Below, piece after piece: positions 1 through 7,975 of a stretch of 64,000 nucleotides of DNA. Position 1 is the first letter of the stretch. Every line of letters starts with the position of its first letter. The notes under the pieces were generated by a model. The model was not told the origin of the DNA, did no database searches, and saw nothing but the letters and a program-made list of their open reading frames with translations. The position numbers were made by a program, and so were the translations under genes. Source of the stretch: Dyadobacter chenhuakuii (GTDB taxonomy: Bacteria; Bacteroidota; Bacteroidia; Cytophagales; Spirosomataceae); assembly GCF_023821985.2 (NCBI RefSeq), contig NZ_CP098805.1:496001-560000 (forward strand), given 5' to 3'.

Positions 1-2
1 TG

Positions 3-656
3 CGTGTGCCCGTTTCGCTGGACGACATTGATCCGGAATATAAGTTTTCGGGACAGGGGATGGAGCGGGTAAAGTATGGGGATAAGTTTGGTTATATCAA
101 TGTCTTCACCGGTGAACTTATCACCGATTTTTTATACACGGACACACGCAAGCCGACTTCCGGGCTATTTTGGGTTAAGAAAAATAACAAATGGGGTTGT
201 ATCGACAAAACGGGCAAAACGCGCATTCCATTCCTATACGAGGAGGCCACAGGCTTTACCAGCGAAGACCGCTCGGCCGTAGCGATCAACGGAAAATTTG
301 GTCATATTGACAAGAAGGGAAAAATCCGGACGCCGCTCAAATACGATTTCGCATCCTACTTTAACCGCGGCATTTCCATGGTCCGCATCAATGATAAATA
401 CGGTTATATCGATATCAATGATCGCTACATTATCGAGCCTATTTACGACGAAGCACTTCCATTTGATAAAGAAACAACCGTAGTGGAACGCCTTTGGCTG
501 CGCTTCGAACTCTCCATGAAAGGCGAAGAAAAATTCATAGGCTTCTCCTACAAGCTCAATGCCATCTTCATCCTCATCGGCCTGGTGCTGTTTGTTTACA
601 TTAACAGCTTCATTTTCAAACGCGTGCAGCAAGCAAGGCTAAGGAAAAAGAAATAA
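3..656 (+). CDS. WG-repeat protein with C-terminal membrane anchor, 5' end outside window
   Basis: The frame is open to the left edge, so the true start is probably upstream; the first possible start inside the window is a GTG at base 6. The visible ~217 residues are a series of short WG-type beta units (patterns such as KYGDKFGYINV, NKWGCIDKTG, GKFGHIDKKG, DKYGYIDIND), each a ~45-residue repeat. A hydrophobic segment near residues 185-202 is followed by a basic tail (KRVQQARLRKKK), so the repeats probably face the periplasm and the C-terminus the cytoplasm. WG-repeat proteins are common in Bacteroidota and mostly of unknown function. It converges with the oxygenase gene with only 29 bases between stops. 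Confidence 0.75.
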   Translation, partial: RVPVSLDDIDPEYKFSGQGMERVKYGDKFGYINVFTGELITDFLYTDTRKPTSGLFWVKKNNKWGCIDKTGKTRIPFLYEEATGFTSEDRSAVAINGKFGHIDKKGKIRTPLKYDFASYFNRGISMVRINDKYGYIDINDRYIIEPIYDEALPFDKETTVVERLWLRFELSMKGEEKFIGFSYKLNAIFILIGLVLFVYINSFIFKRVQQARLRKKK

Positions 657-685
657 TAACCATACCGTAAGATTAAAATGTTTTG

Positions 686-1279
686 TTAACCCACTTTCAA
701 CCAGCCTGTAATGCTCATCCTGGGCCTGTTTGTTAAGAGTACTTCGTGTTCCAGTTCGCTGCTTTTGAAGAAGACACTTTTGCCGTTTGTTGGGATAATA
801 TCTTGTTTATGATCGGTGTTGTGAATGCGGAGCTGGCCGCCGTCGGCCGAAGTCCAGTTGGTGTTCAGATACATGATCATTGAATACTGGCGGCTGGGGT
901 TATTCCGGAACTGGTCAAGATGCTTTTTATAAAAACTTCCCGACGGATAAAACGCATAATGAAATTCGTATCCAGTGATGCCTGTGTAGCATGTGCGGTT
1001 CAAATGTTCCACAAAGCGGTCTATCAAATCAAAAAAATCGTTTTCATACGGATCATTATGTTTGCGGTCCAGCCAGTAAATGCTATCGCTGCGGTATAAT
1101 GTGTTGTGAACGACTTCGGTGTCGTTACCGGTTCCGGCGGAGAGAAGCTGGTTGGTTTCCAGCAGCGACGTGAGATTGGATTTGAGATTGGACGCGAGTG
1201 AAGTGCTCAGAAAGTCCGTGGCTATGCCTACTTTATTGTCGATGTAGCTGTCGATCAGTTCATTAAAGATGGTTTGCAA
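686..1279 (-). CDS. 2OG-Fe(II) oxygenase family protein
   Basis: 197 residues with the double-stranded beta-helix signature of prolyl-4-hydroxylase-like dioxygenases. The metal triad is visible as H120-x-D122 (YKKHLDQF) and distal H178 (ELEHEVLL), with an arginine (R186 or R188, NRPRMSITGWL) positioned to bind 2-oxoglutarate. The HxD loop is preceded by the FYPSGSFYKKH pattern typical of the Bacteroidota and proteobacterial branch. It presumably hydroxylates a protein or small-molecule target in the cytoplasm; the substrate cannot be read from sequence. It lies 75 bases downstream of the DNA glycosylase gene on the same strand and may be cotranscribed. Confidence 0.8.
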   Translation of the reverse strand: MQTIFNELIDSYIDNKVGIATDFLSTSLASNLKSNLTSLLETNQLLSAGTGNDTEVVHNTLYRSDSIYWLDRKHNDPYENDFFDLIDRFVEHLNRTCYTGITGYEFHYAFYPSGSFYKKHLDQFRNNPSRQYSMIMYLNTNWTSADGGQLRIHNTDHKQDIIPTNGKSVFFKSSELEHEVLLTNRPRMSITGWLKVG

Positions 1280-1354
1280 ACGATGTTGATAACCGATCCG
1301 GTGATTTCCGGGTCTGGTGAAGATAGCATTTTTCGCTTACATTATCGCCTAAGG

Positions 1355-2095
1355 TCAGTTCCCATAAAACACCTGACAATTTTCGCAGAAGTAGCTTCGT
1401 CGTTTCGTTTTGCCAAGATATTCTTTGTGAAATGGAATGAGACAGCGGGGACATGTTTTCCTGGTGTGTGCAAGCCAGTGTTTTTTTAAGGTAAATTCTT
1501 TTTTCCAATGCAGAAAATCGAAACTGTAATGGCTGGTTTCCCTGACCAATTCTTCGAGTTTTGCTTTTGGCAGCGGGCCAATGGTGCTGAGCGGGTGCAC
1601 TTGAATGCGGAACAGCACCTCGTTTTTGATAATGTTGCCGCTTCCTGAGAAAATGTTCTGGTCTAAAAGTGCGTCGCAAGCCAGCATTTTCGGCTTGTCT
1701 TGCAATTTTTTGATTGCTTTCTCGGGACTCCATTGATCCGACATAATATCGCTGCTCCAATCATAGATCGAATCGGCGGGCTGTTCCAGGATTGCCACGG
1801 AGCAGGCGTAGAAATTCAGTTCGGCGTCGTCGAAAACAAGCGTGAGACGTGGTGGTGTTTTCTTGCGCTCGTTGATGAGATAGGAACCAAACAGCATGAA
1901 ATGGATTCGTAAGGTAAAGTCCTCGAAGCACACCAGGAAATGCTTGCCCCACGATCGGAAAGCGAGCACTTTCTGGTCGGTTAGCCGGTCCTTGTCAATT
2001 TTGGAATTGCCTTCTGCAAGTCTGATAACCTTACTTTCCAGATGCAGCGCATCGATTGCTTCCCGTAAAATAACAATGGACGGTCCCTCGGGCAT
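1355..2095 (-). CDS. Fpg/Nei-family DNA glycosylase (endonuclease VIII-like)
   Basis: 246 residues beginning MPEGP, where Pro2 is the catalytic nucleophile and Glu3 the partner acid of the Fpg/Nei superfamily. The helix-two-turn-helix is at about 140-160 (DQNIFSGSGNIIKNEV), and a C-terminal zinc finger is formed by C215, C218, C237 and C240. Family members excise oxidised bases and cleave the abasic strand in base-excision repair. The sequence looks more like the Nei2 type than canonical MutM, so no symbol is given. The start is fixed because Pro2 must follow the initiator Met. Confidence 0.88.
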   Translation of the reverse strand: MPEGPSIVILREAIDALHLESKVIRLAEGNSKIDKDRLTDQKVLAFRSWGKHFLVCFEDFTLRIHFMLFGSYLINERKKTPPRLTLVFDDAELNFYACSVAILEQPADSIYDWSSDIMSDQWSPEKAIKKLQDKPKMLACDALLDQNIFSGSGNIIKNEVLFRIQVHPLSTIGPLPKAKLEELVRETSHYSFDFLHWKKEFTLKKHWLAHTRKTCPRCLIPFHKEYLGKTKRRSYFCENCQVFYGN

Positions 2096-2226
2096 GGTAT
2101 GGTTGGTTGATGAATAACTGGCTTGGCCTTCTCAAAAATTAATGCCAGTAGTAATGCTGTTTGCAGGCACACTTATTGAGTAAGTCGACATGCACCTTTA
2201 CTTTTAACCAAAACCAACAAATAGCA

Positions 2227-2472
2227 ATGGGAAAAGGCAAAGATCTTTTTGGATATTATAACGATTTGGCCAAGACGAAAGGTCCGCAAAGCGAGGAGAG
2301 CACTTATGCAGGCGTGTTGTTCCAGGCGCTTCTGATGGTAGGAGAGCGTCGCGTTTTCGAACTCCTGGAAGAAGCCGATGCAACTGGCAAAAAATTACAA
2401 TTGCAAGCCTCCGCAGTTCCGGCGGGAAAAGACGATTGTCCCGACTGCATTGTGCTGGTTGACAAGGACTGA
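2227..2472 (+). CDS. Conserved small protein of unknown function
   Basis: 81 residues starting MGKGKDLFGYYNDLAK. A TTG 66 bases upstream is in frame, but the ATG gives a more natural N-terminus. It is helical in the middle (YAGVLFQALLMVGERRVFELLEEADATGK) and ends with a CPDC pair (DDCPDCIVLVDKD) that could bind metal or be redox active. I do not recognise the family. It stands alone between the glycosylase (minus) and the MscS channel (plus), without signal peptide or membrane segment. Confidence 0.6.
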   Translation: MGKGKDLFGYYNDLAKTKGPQSEESTYAGVLFQALLMVGERRVFELLEEADATGKKLQLQASAVPAGKDDCPDCIVLVDKD

Positions 2473-2593
2473 GCCAATTGGGTTAGGTCCTTGCGCTGCG
2501 TATAACTTGGCACGGTTGCTATTAAAGCGGGCCGCTGGTATGATTTTTAGTTTGAAAAAAGGGTTTTAATGTTCCTGCACAGCTAGAATTCAT

Positions 2594-4918
2594 ATGACCA
2601 AAAGTAAATTCTTTTCAACACTCGTTATAATATTGCTGCTTTCACTCCGGATTGCAGCGCAAGACACCACAAAAAAGACTACACGCACAGTTGCTATTCC
2701 CGATACGCTTTTATTTAGAATTGAAAAAGCACAGGCGGTCATTACCCAAATTAATGGCGCTAATAAAAAAGGTTACGACAGCGGTTTAATCAAAGAAGAA
2801 CTGGTAGGCGTTAAGCGTAATGTCGACCAGATCCAGGCAGCAGTAAGCGCCGAAAATGCCATTCCAAGCAGTAAAGATTTGCAGAATTACAAACTGATGC
2901 TCACCGATGTGCAGCAGCGCACAGGTCAGTGGCGCAAGACGCTGAGCAAGCATAATAATGACTTACAACTGCTCTCCGAACAAGTTATTGAATTTAGCCG
3001 CGATTCACTGCTGGACATCAAAGCTGGTGACAGCACCCAAAAGAAGCTTTACTCCGGGCAAATCGCCGATTTGAAACTGAAATTGCAGGATGCAGGCAAA
3101 ACTACGACTGCAAATCTGGACACAGTGAGCAGCCTTCTGGCCGAGGTCTCTGAGGTTTTCTTTCGTGCAAACGATCTGGAAACTACTATTAATGATTATA
3201 TTAAAGAGTCCGGACGAAACCTGCTTGGGAAGGAGTCGAGTTACATTTGGAAAGCGCCGCCGGGAAATATGAACCGGAGCGCGAATGACATCATTAAGGT
3301 TTCATATACAGGCCAAAATAAGATCCTGCGCTATTTTTTGCAGTCGACCTGGGATAATCGCGTGCTTCTATTTTTGTTTTGTATAGGATTTTTTGTCTGG
3401 ATTTTCGTCAATTTCCGGCTGGCTGCCTCTGCTGCGATCAGCAGGGAAATCGGGCAGCTCGATTTTAAATACATCAATCCGAAGCCAGTTCTTGCCACGT
3501 TTATCATCCTTTTCAATATTACGCCCCTGTTTGAGCCGCGGTCGCCATCGATTTATATTGAGCTGAACCAGTTTTTGCTGCTGATAACGATGAGCATTTT
3601 CTTTATGAAGAGGCTTTCCGGCAAACAGTTGGTATGGTGGTTTTCGGTGCTTATTATTTATGTGCTAACCATCATCAGCAACATTATTGTAGGCGAATCC
3701 CTCTTATCACGCCTGGCACTAATGTTACTGAATGTTGGCTCTATTGCCTTCGGAGTCTGGTTTTTCAGAAAGTTGCGGGAGGTGAAAATGGAGGAAAAAT
3801 TCATCAAGCCGGTCTTGATCATCTACATTGTTTTAAACATTCTGGCAGTAATCCTCAATGCGCTGGGACGCATATCACTCGCGAAAACGTTCAACATTAC
3901 AGCCATCAGCGGGCTTATTCAGGTGTTAAGCCTCGGCATTTTTGTACACATTGTTTTGGAAGCCCTGGACTTGCATATGAAGGTGAGCGTAGCTTCAAAG
4001 AGGCTTTTTTCGCGTGTTAATATTGAGAAGAGCCGCGTTACTTTCACTAAGCTGATGTCGTTCGTTTCCGTTCTTCTATGGATCCTGGTTTTCTGCATCA
4101 ACCTCAGTATCATTGAACCCATATTTGGTTTTCTGCTGGATATCCTTGAAAAAGAGCGCACGTTTGGTTCGGTGACATTTACCCTGGAAAATGTGGTGTT
4201 CTTTTCGGTAATCATCTGGCTGGCTAATAAGTTGCAAAAACACATCGATCTGCTGTTTTCGGGGCCGGATGTTAATTTTACGGCAGATTCTGTCCATAAG
4301 GGCTCCAAACTGGCGCTCGTCCGGCTGGTTATCATTGTGGTTGGTTTCCTGGTTGCCATTACCGTTTCCGGGGTTCCGCTCAGCAAAATTACCGTGTTGT
4401 TAGGAGCATTGGGTGTGGGTATTGGGCTGGGTATGCAGAACATTGTCAACAACTTCGTGTCCGGGATTATCCTGATTTTTGAAAAACCCTTTACGATCGG
4501 CGACTACATTGAACTGGCCGACAAAAAAGGGAAAGTGCTTGATATCGGGATCCGGTCGAGCCGGATGCTTACGCCTCAGGGTTCAAAAGTGATTATTCCA
4601 AATGGCGATCTGCTTTCAGGCAGGCTGGTCAATTATACAACCAGCAACGCGCGTTTGAAAGCGGAAATTACTTTTAAAATCAGCACGGATGCAGATCTGG
4701 AACAAGTAAAAAAAATAATCAACGACATTGTCGACAAGGCCGAGGGCGTCGTTAAAAAAGCGCCCCGGCAAGTGTTGTTCAATGCCATTACAGGTGACAG
4801 CATTGAGCTGAAAATCCTGGTTTGGCTGAATAGCGTTTACTCAGAAACCACTTACAAAAGCTATGTTTTAGAGCAGATCTTAATCCGCTTTAAGGCGAAT
4901 GACATCAAGGTGATGTAA
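2594..4918 (+). CDS. Large MscS-family mechanosensitive channel (MscK-like)
   Basis: 774 residues, much longer than E. coli MscS (286). There is a signal peptide (about 1-22), then a periplasmic coiled-coil-rich region to about 240, then roughly eleven hydrophobic segments. The last carries the pore-lining Gly/Ala pattern GALGVGIGLGMQNI near residue 604, followed by the MscS beta domain (FTIGDYIELADKKGKVLDIG, PNGDLLSGRLVNYT) and an alpha-beta C-terminus. This layout is that of the MscK/MscM large subfamily, which releases solutes on hypo-osmotic shock across the inner membrane. A strong terminator follows immediately, so this is a single-gene unit. Confidence 0.92.
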   Translation: MTKSKFFSTLVIILLLSLRIAAQDTTKKTTRTVAIPDTLLFRIEKAQAVITQINGANKKGYDSGLIKEELVGVKRNVDQIQAAVSAENAIPSSKDLQNYKLMLTDVQQRTGQWRKTLSKHNNDLQLLSEQVIEFSRDSLLDIKAGDSTQKKLYSGQIADLKLKLQDAGKTTTANLDTVSSLLAEVSEVFFRANDLETTINDYIKESGRNLLGKESSYIWKAPPGNMNRSANDIIKVSYTGQNKILRYFLQSTWDNRVLLFLFCIGFFVWIFVNFRLAASAAISREIGQLDFKYINPKPVLATFIILFNITPLFEPRSPSIYIELNQFLLLITMSIFFMKRLSGKQLVWWFSVLIIYVLTIISNIIVGESLLSRLALMLLNVGSIAFGVWFFRKLREVKMEEKFIKPVLIIYIVLNILAVILNALGRISLAKTFNITAISGLIQVLSLGIFVHIVLEALDLHMKVSVASKRLFSRVNIEKSRVTFTKLMSFVSVLLWILVFCINLSIIEPIFGFLLDILEKERTFGSVTFTLENVVFFSVIIWLANKLQKHIDLLFSGPDVNFTADSVHKGSKLALVRLVIIVVGFLVAITVSGVPLSKITVLLGALGVGIGLGMQNIVNNFVSGIILIFEKPFTIGDYIELADKKGKVLDIGIRSSRMLTPQGSKVIIPNGDLLSGRLVNYTTSNARLKAEITFKISTDADLEQVKKIINDIVDKAEGVVKKAPRQVLFNAITGDSIELKILVWLNSVYSETTYKSYVLEQILIRFKANDIKVM

Positions 4919-4929
4919 TAACGTATTTC

Positions 4930-4975
4930 AAAAGGCACATTAATCCGCATTTTCAGGTTGATGTGCCTTTTTTAT
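4930..4975 (+). terminator. Rho-independent terminator of the MscS gene
   Basis: A perfect 10-bp stem (aaaggcacat at 4931-4940 with atgtgccttt at 4961-4970), 20-nt loop, followed by a T-rich run. It lies 12 bases after the MscS stop. Confidence 0.85.
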
Positions 4976-5004
4976 TATTTTATATAAAAATTACGGGACA
5001 ACAT

Positions 5005-5035
5005 TTTGCTGTTTAATCGTTTAAACATACATTTG
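5005..5035 (+). promoter_or_regulatory. Bacteroidota-type promoter of lacI-eda
   Basis: TTTG at 5005-5008, 19 bases, then TACATTTG at 5028-5035. This matches the known Bacteroidota -33 TTTG / -7 TAnnTTTG pattern exactly. Transcription would start near 5039, about 16 bases before the ATG. Confidence 0.7.
5010..5027. promoter_or_regulatory. LacI-family operator (probable autoregulation site)
   Basis: The 18-mer TGTTTAATCGTTTAAACA is a near-perfect palindrome (only one symmetric pair mismatched) with the central CG typical of LacI/GalR operators. It fills the spacer between the -33 and -7 elements of the gene for a LacI-type regulator, so bound repressor would block RNA polymerase. Confidence 0.72.
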
Positions 5036-5055
5036 ACGGCATTAACCTGCCACAA

Positions 5056-6093
5056 ATGAAGAAAATATCCCTTAAAGACATAGCTCAAAAAGCGGGCGTA
5101 TCTACTGCCCTGGTTTCCTATGTCCTTAACGGCAAAGAGAAGGAAACCAGAGTAGGTGAAGCGATTGCTAAAAAAGTGAGAGAGATTGCTAAAGAGCTCA
5201 ATTACCAGCCTAATCATCTCGCCAAAAGCCTCAGAAGTGGCAAAACCCACACCATAGGGCTAATTATCGCCGATATTTCCAATCCATTTTTTGCCAACAT
5301 TGCCAGGGTCGTCGAAGACGAAGCCAAGCGGAATGGTTATACCGTGATCATTGGCAGCTGTGATGAAAATGCAGAGAAGTCCTGGGACTTGCTCAATGTC
5401 CTCATTAACAGGCAGGTCGACGGTTTTATCATCGTTTCCTGCGAAGGTTCGGAAAACCAGATCCGGTATCTTAAAGAACGCAACCTTCCGTTTGTGCTGC
5501 TGGACAGGCACTTTCCTGACATTGAGACAGATTTTGTCGCGACCAACAATTACAAAGCTTCCTATGATGCGGGAATCCATTTGATAGAGTCGGGTTACGA
5601 ACGCATTGGCTTAATTGCTTATCAATCAGAGATGTATCATATGGTCGAAAGGATCAGGGGATACAAACATGCGCTGAATGATAATAATATTGCTTTCGAT
5701 GCTAACTGGTTAAAGGAGGTTACATTCGAAAACATGGAGCAGGAAGTTAAAACTGCTATTGACGCGTATCTGGCGGCGGATTATAAAATAGAAGCACTGA
5801 TTTTTGCAACTTATGGCCTGGCGATCAACGGATTAAAGTATATCAATGAGCTGCGCCTGAAAGTGCCATCGGATCTGGCAATCGTTAGTTTTGGCCAGGC
5901 AGAGGTTTTTGATCTTTATTATTGCCCAATTACTTACCTGCGTCAGCCATTGGAATTATTGGGCAAAACATCCGTAGAATATCTCTTGAAAAAAATGAAG
6001 AATCCCGAAGAAGGAATGAAGCAAACTTTGATGGAAGCCAAGCTGATTGCAAGAGATTCCTCCATGGCCAAATCCACATGGATGGCTGAATAG
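5056..6093 (+). CDS. LacI/GalR-family transcriptional regulator
   Basis: 345 residues. The N-terminal helix-turn-helix and hinge are plain (SLKDIAQKAGVSTALVSYVL at 4-23; hinge near NHLAKSLRSGKT, 55-66), followed by a periplasmic-binding-protein-like effector domain from about residue 65 (IGLIIADISNPFF). It should bind a sugar or sugar acid and control its own operon: a palindromic LacI-type site sits inside its promoter. The next gene, 18 bases downstream, is KDPG aldolase, so the effector is probably a hexuronate, gluconate or KDG-type metabolite. That link is an inference from context. Confidence 0.92.
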   Translation: MKKISLKDIAQKAGVSTALVSYVLNGKEKETRVGEAIAKKVREIAKELNYQPNHLAKSLRSGKTHTIGLIIADISNPFFANIARVVEDEAKRNGYTVIIGSCDENAEKSWDLLNVLINRQVDGFIIVSCEGSENQIRYLKERNLPFVLLDRHFPDIETDFVATNNYKASYDAGIHLIESGYERIGLIAYQSEMYHMVERIRGYKHALNDNNIAFDANWLKEVTFENMEQEVKTAIDAYLAADYKIEALIFATYGLAINGLKYINELRLKVPSDLAIVSFGQAEVFDLYYCPITYLRQPLELLGKTSVEYLLKKMKNPEEGMKQTLMEAKLIARDSSMAKSTWMAE

Positions 6094-6111
6094 TTAAAAA
6101 AAACGCAAGTT

Positions 6112-6750
6112 ATGAATGATCGTATATTTTCCTGGGAATTGTTTAACAAAGCGCCTTTGGTGGGCATTATCCGCAATATTTCACCCGATGATGTCCAGAA
6201 GATCCTTCCTATTTATAAGGAGGCCGGACTGACGACCATTGAAATTACCATGAACACACCCGGTGCCGCCGATATGATCAGGTTGGCTCTGGAAACGGAA
6301 GGTGAAGGGCTGAATATTGGTGCAGGGACCGTGTGTACAAAAGATGATCTGGAAATGGCGTTGGAAGCTGGCGCGCAGTTTATTGTAACGCCGATCATCA
6401 ATAAAAAAGTAATCAAATCGTGCGTAAAAAAGAAGGTGCCTGTTTTCCCAGGTGCATTCACGCCGACAGAGATTTACAACGCCTGGACATTAGGCGCGAC
6501 GATGGTGAAAATCTATCCTGCAACTTCACTTGGCCCTGAATATATCAAGGATCTCAAAGCGCCGATGAACCAGCTGAAACTGCTGCCGACCGGTGGCGTA
6601 AGTCTCGAAAATATGAGCGCTTTCCTGAAAGCCGGTGCCAATGGTCTGGGGGTAGGAGGGCAGTTGTTTGATAAAAAACTGATTCAGGAACAAGACTGGG
6701 AAGGCCTGAAAGCACATTTCCGTCAATTCCACAGCAAACTCGCTTTGTAA
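6112..6750 (+). CDS. eda: 2-dehydro-3-deoxy-phosphogluconate (KDPG/KHG) aldolase
   Basis: 212 residues, normal length for the family. The class I aldolase TIM barrel carries the Schiff-base lysine K133 (ATMVKIYPAT), the general acid/base glutamate E44 (TTIEITMNTP) and the phosphate loop LLPTGGVSLEN. It splits 2-keto-3-deoxy-6-phosphogluconate into pyruvate and glyceraldehyde-3-phosphate, the last step of Entner-Doudoroff and hexuronate degradation. It is cotranscribed with the upstream LacI-type regulator (18-base gap). No kinase or dehydratase of the pathway is adjacent. Confidence 0.92.
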   Translation: MNDRIFSWELFNKAPLVGIIRNISPDDVQKILPIYKEAGLTTIEITMNTPGAADMIRLALETEGEGLNIGAGTVCTKDDLEMALEAGAQFIVTPIINKKVIKSCVKKKVPVFPGAFTPTEIYNAWTLGATMVKIYPATSLGPEYIKDLKAPMNQLKLLPTGGVSLENMSAFLKAGANGLGVGGQLFDKKLIQEQDWEGLKAHFRQFHSKLAL

Positions 6751-6753
6751 TTC

Positions 6754-6797
6754 AATGTAAAAGGCCGCTTGCAAATTTGCAAGCGGCCTTTTACATT
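6754..6797. terminator. Bidirectional terminator between eda and DUF3072 gene
   Basis: A perfect 44-bp palindrome with 22-base arms meeting at 6775/6776. Its core is aaaggccgcttgc, flanked by A and T runs that give U-tails in both directions. It sits between two convergent genes. Confidence 0.85.
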
Positions 6798-6814
6798 CAT
6801 GCATTGCATGTCAA

Positions 6815-7051
6815 TTATTTCAGGCCACGGCCCGTTTTGTGCTGCAACTCATCGATTCTTTTGGACGCTTCTGCTTTGCTTAATGTTTCATCAAATTCTT
6901 CACCAGCTTCATCGGAAAGCGTTTTGAGATAGGATTGTTGCGCACCCGTCATCGGTTCGTCGCCGGTTGTCCACTCGTTAGGATCTTTTACAGTATTGGA
7001 TCCTTTTATCTGGTCATTTTCGTCAGACCCGTTTTTATTTATATCAGCCAT
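6815..7051 (-). CDS. DUF3072 domain protein
   Basis: 78 residues, acidic and soluble, with the family core PMTGAQQSYLKTLSDEAGEE followed by LSKAEASKRIDELQHKTGRG, which I recognise as DUF3072. The function of the family is unknown. The gene shares a terminator with eda on the convergent side. An 11-bp inverted repeat straddles its start codon and may control translation. Confidence 0.8.
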   Translation of the reverse strand: MADINKNGSDENDQIKGSNTVKDPNEWTTGDEPMTGAQQSYLKTLSDEAGEEFDETLSKAEASKRIDELQHKTGRGLK

Positions 7052-7081
7052 GATTATATCGGTTTTTTAAGCTGATATAAA
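7038..7081 (-). promoter_or_regulatory. Inverted repeat spanning the DUF3072 start codon
   Basis: TTTATATCAGC at 7038-7048 and GCTGATATAAA at 7071-7081 are perfect inverted copies 22 bases apart. In the mRNA the 3' arm is codons 2-5 and the start codon with the ribosome site lies in the loop. A third partial copy (TTATATC) is at 7054-7060. This could be a leader hairpin or a protein-binding operator. Confidence 0.5.
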
Positions 7082-7120
7082 AAAACTGAGCCAGGCATTT
7101 AAGTTAAGCGCAGAATAGCT

Positions 7121-7151
7121 TTTGATGATGGAGATTCGAATTGTAGATTTG
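7121..7151 (+). promoter_or_regulatory. Consensus promoter abutting the SDR start codon
   Basis: TTTG at 7121-7124, exactly 19 bases, then TAGATTTG at 7144-7151. All consensus positions match. The ATG is only four bases further on, so the transcript would be leaderless or nearly so. Confidence 0.55.
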
Positions 7152-7155
7152 GGGT

Positions 7156-7812
7156 ATGGAAAACATTCTGATTACAGGCGGCACAGGAAATCTTGGTAAA
7201 ACAGTTGTAGAAACATTAGCAGAAAGTGGCTATCACTTGCATCTCGCAGTCAGAAAAGATGTCGGGGATAGCGCTGAAAATGTGTCGTTTTATCCAACAG
7301 ATTTAGCTGATAGTAAGCAGGCTGATGCATTTGTGCACAACATTTTAGATACAAATGCAAAGATAAAAGCAGGGGTTTTCCTTGCTGGCGGTTTCCAGCC
7401 CGGCAATCTTGCTGAAACTTCCATGGAAGACATTACGAAGATGGTGAACCTCAATTTCGCGACTGCATTTAATGTTGCCCATCAGCTCATCGCCCATTTC
7501 AAAACAGTCGGTGGCGGCAAGCTTATTTTTGTCGGGTCGAAAGCGGCCATGGATTTCAAAAACGCAGGCAGCAATTTCGCCTACTCATTATCCAAACAGC
7601 TGCTCTACAACTTCTCGGATCTCATCAATCAAAGTGAAGCAAATGCCGGGATCGCTTCGCACATACTTCTCCCTGTAACCATTGACACAGTAACAAACCG
7701 CGAAGCCATGCCCAACGCGGATTTTTCCCAATGGACAGATCCGGCCGCTATTGCTCTCACTATCCAGAACATTCTATCAGGAAAAGAGTCAAATGCAGAG
7801 ATACAATTCTGA
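7156..7812 (+). CDS. SDR-family oxidoreductase
   Basis: 218 residues with a Rossmann fold: the glycine motif TGGTGNLGK (7-15), the LAGG segment at 76-79, and the catalytic set S128, Y143 and K147 (FAYSLSKQLL). It is a short classical-type NAD(P)-dependent dehydrogenase; the substrate is unknown. A full consensus promoter ends four bases before the ATG. No partner gene is obvious: the next plus-strand gene starts 163 bases later. Confidence 0.85.
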   Translation: MENILITGGTGNLGKTVVETLAESGYHLHLAVRKDVGDSAENVSFYPTDLADSKQADAFVHNILDTNAKIKAGVFLAGGFQPGNLAETSMEDITKMVNLNFATAFNVAHQLIAHFKTVGGGKLIFVGSKAAMDFKNAGSNFAYSLSKQLLYNFSDLINQSEANAGIASHILLPVTIDTVTNREAMPNADFSQWTDPAAIALTIQNILSGKESNAEIQF

Positions 7813-7975
7813 TTTTAGGGATCAGTATCCGGCTCGCAATGCTGAACCGTTGGTGCTGATTGTAAACCGCTTATGTAAAGTGAGTTAGCTGGGAAAGTAG
7901 TTTGAGGGGTTGTTTGTTTTGTTTTATAGATGCAGAAACAAAAGAAACAGCACCAGCTAAAACACTTTCCAGACT

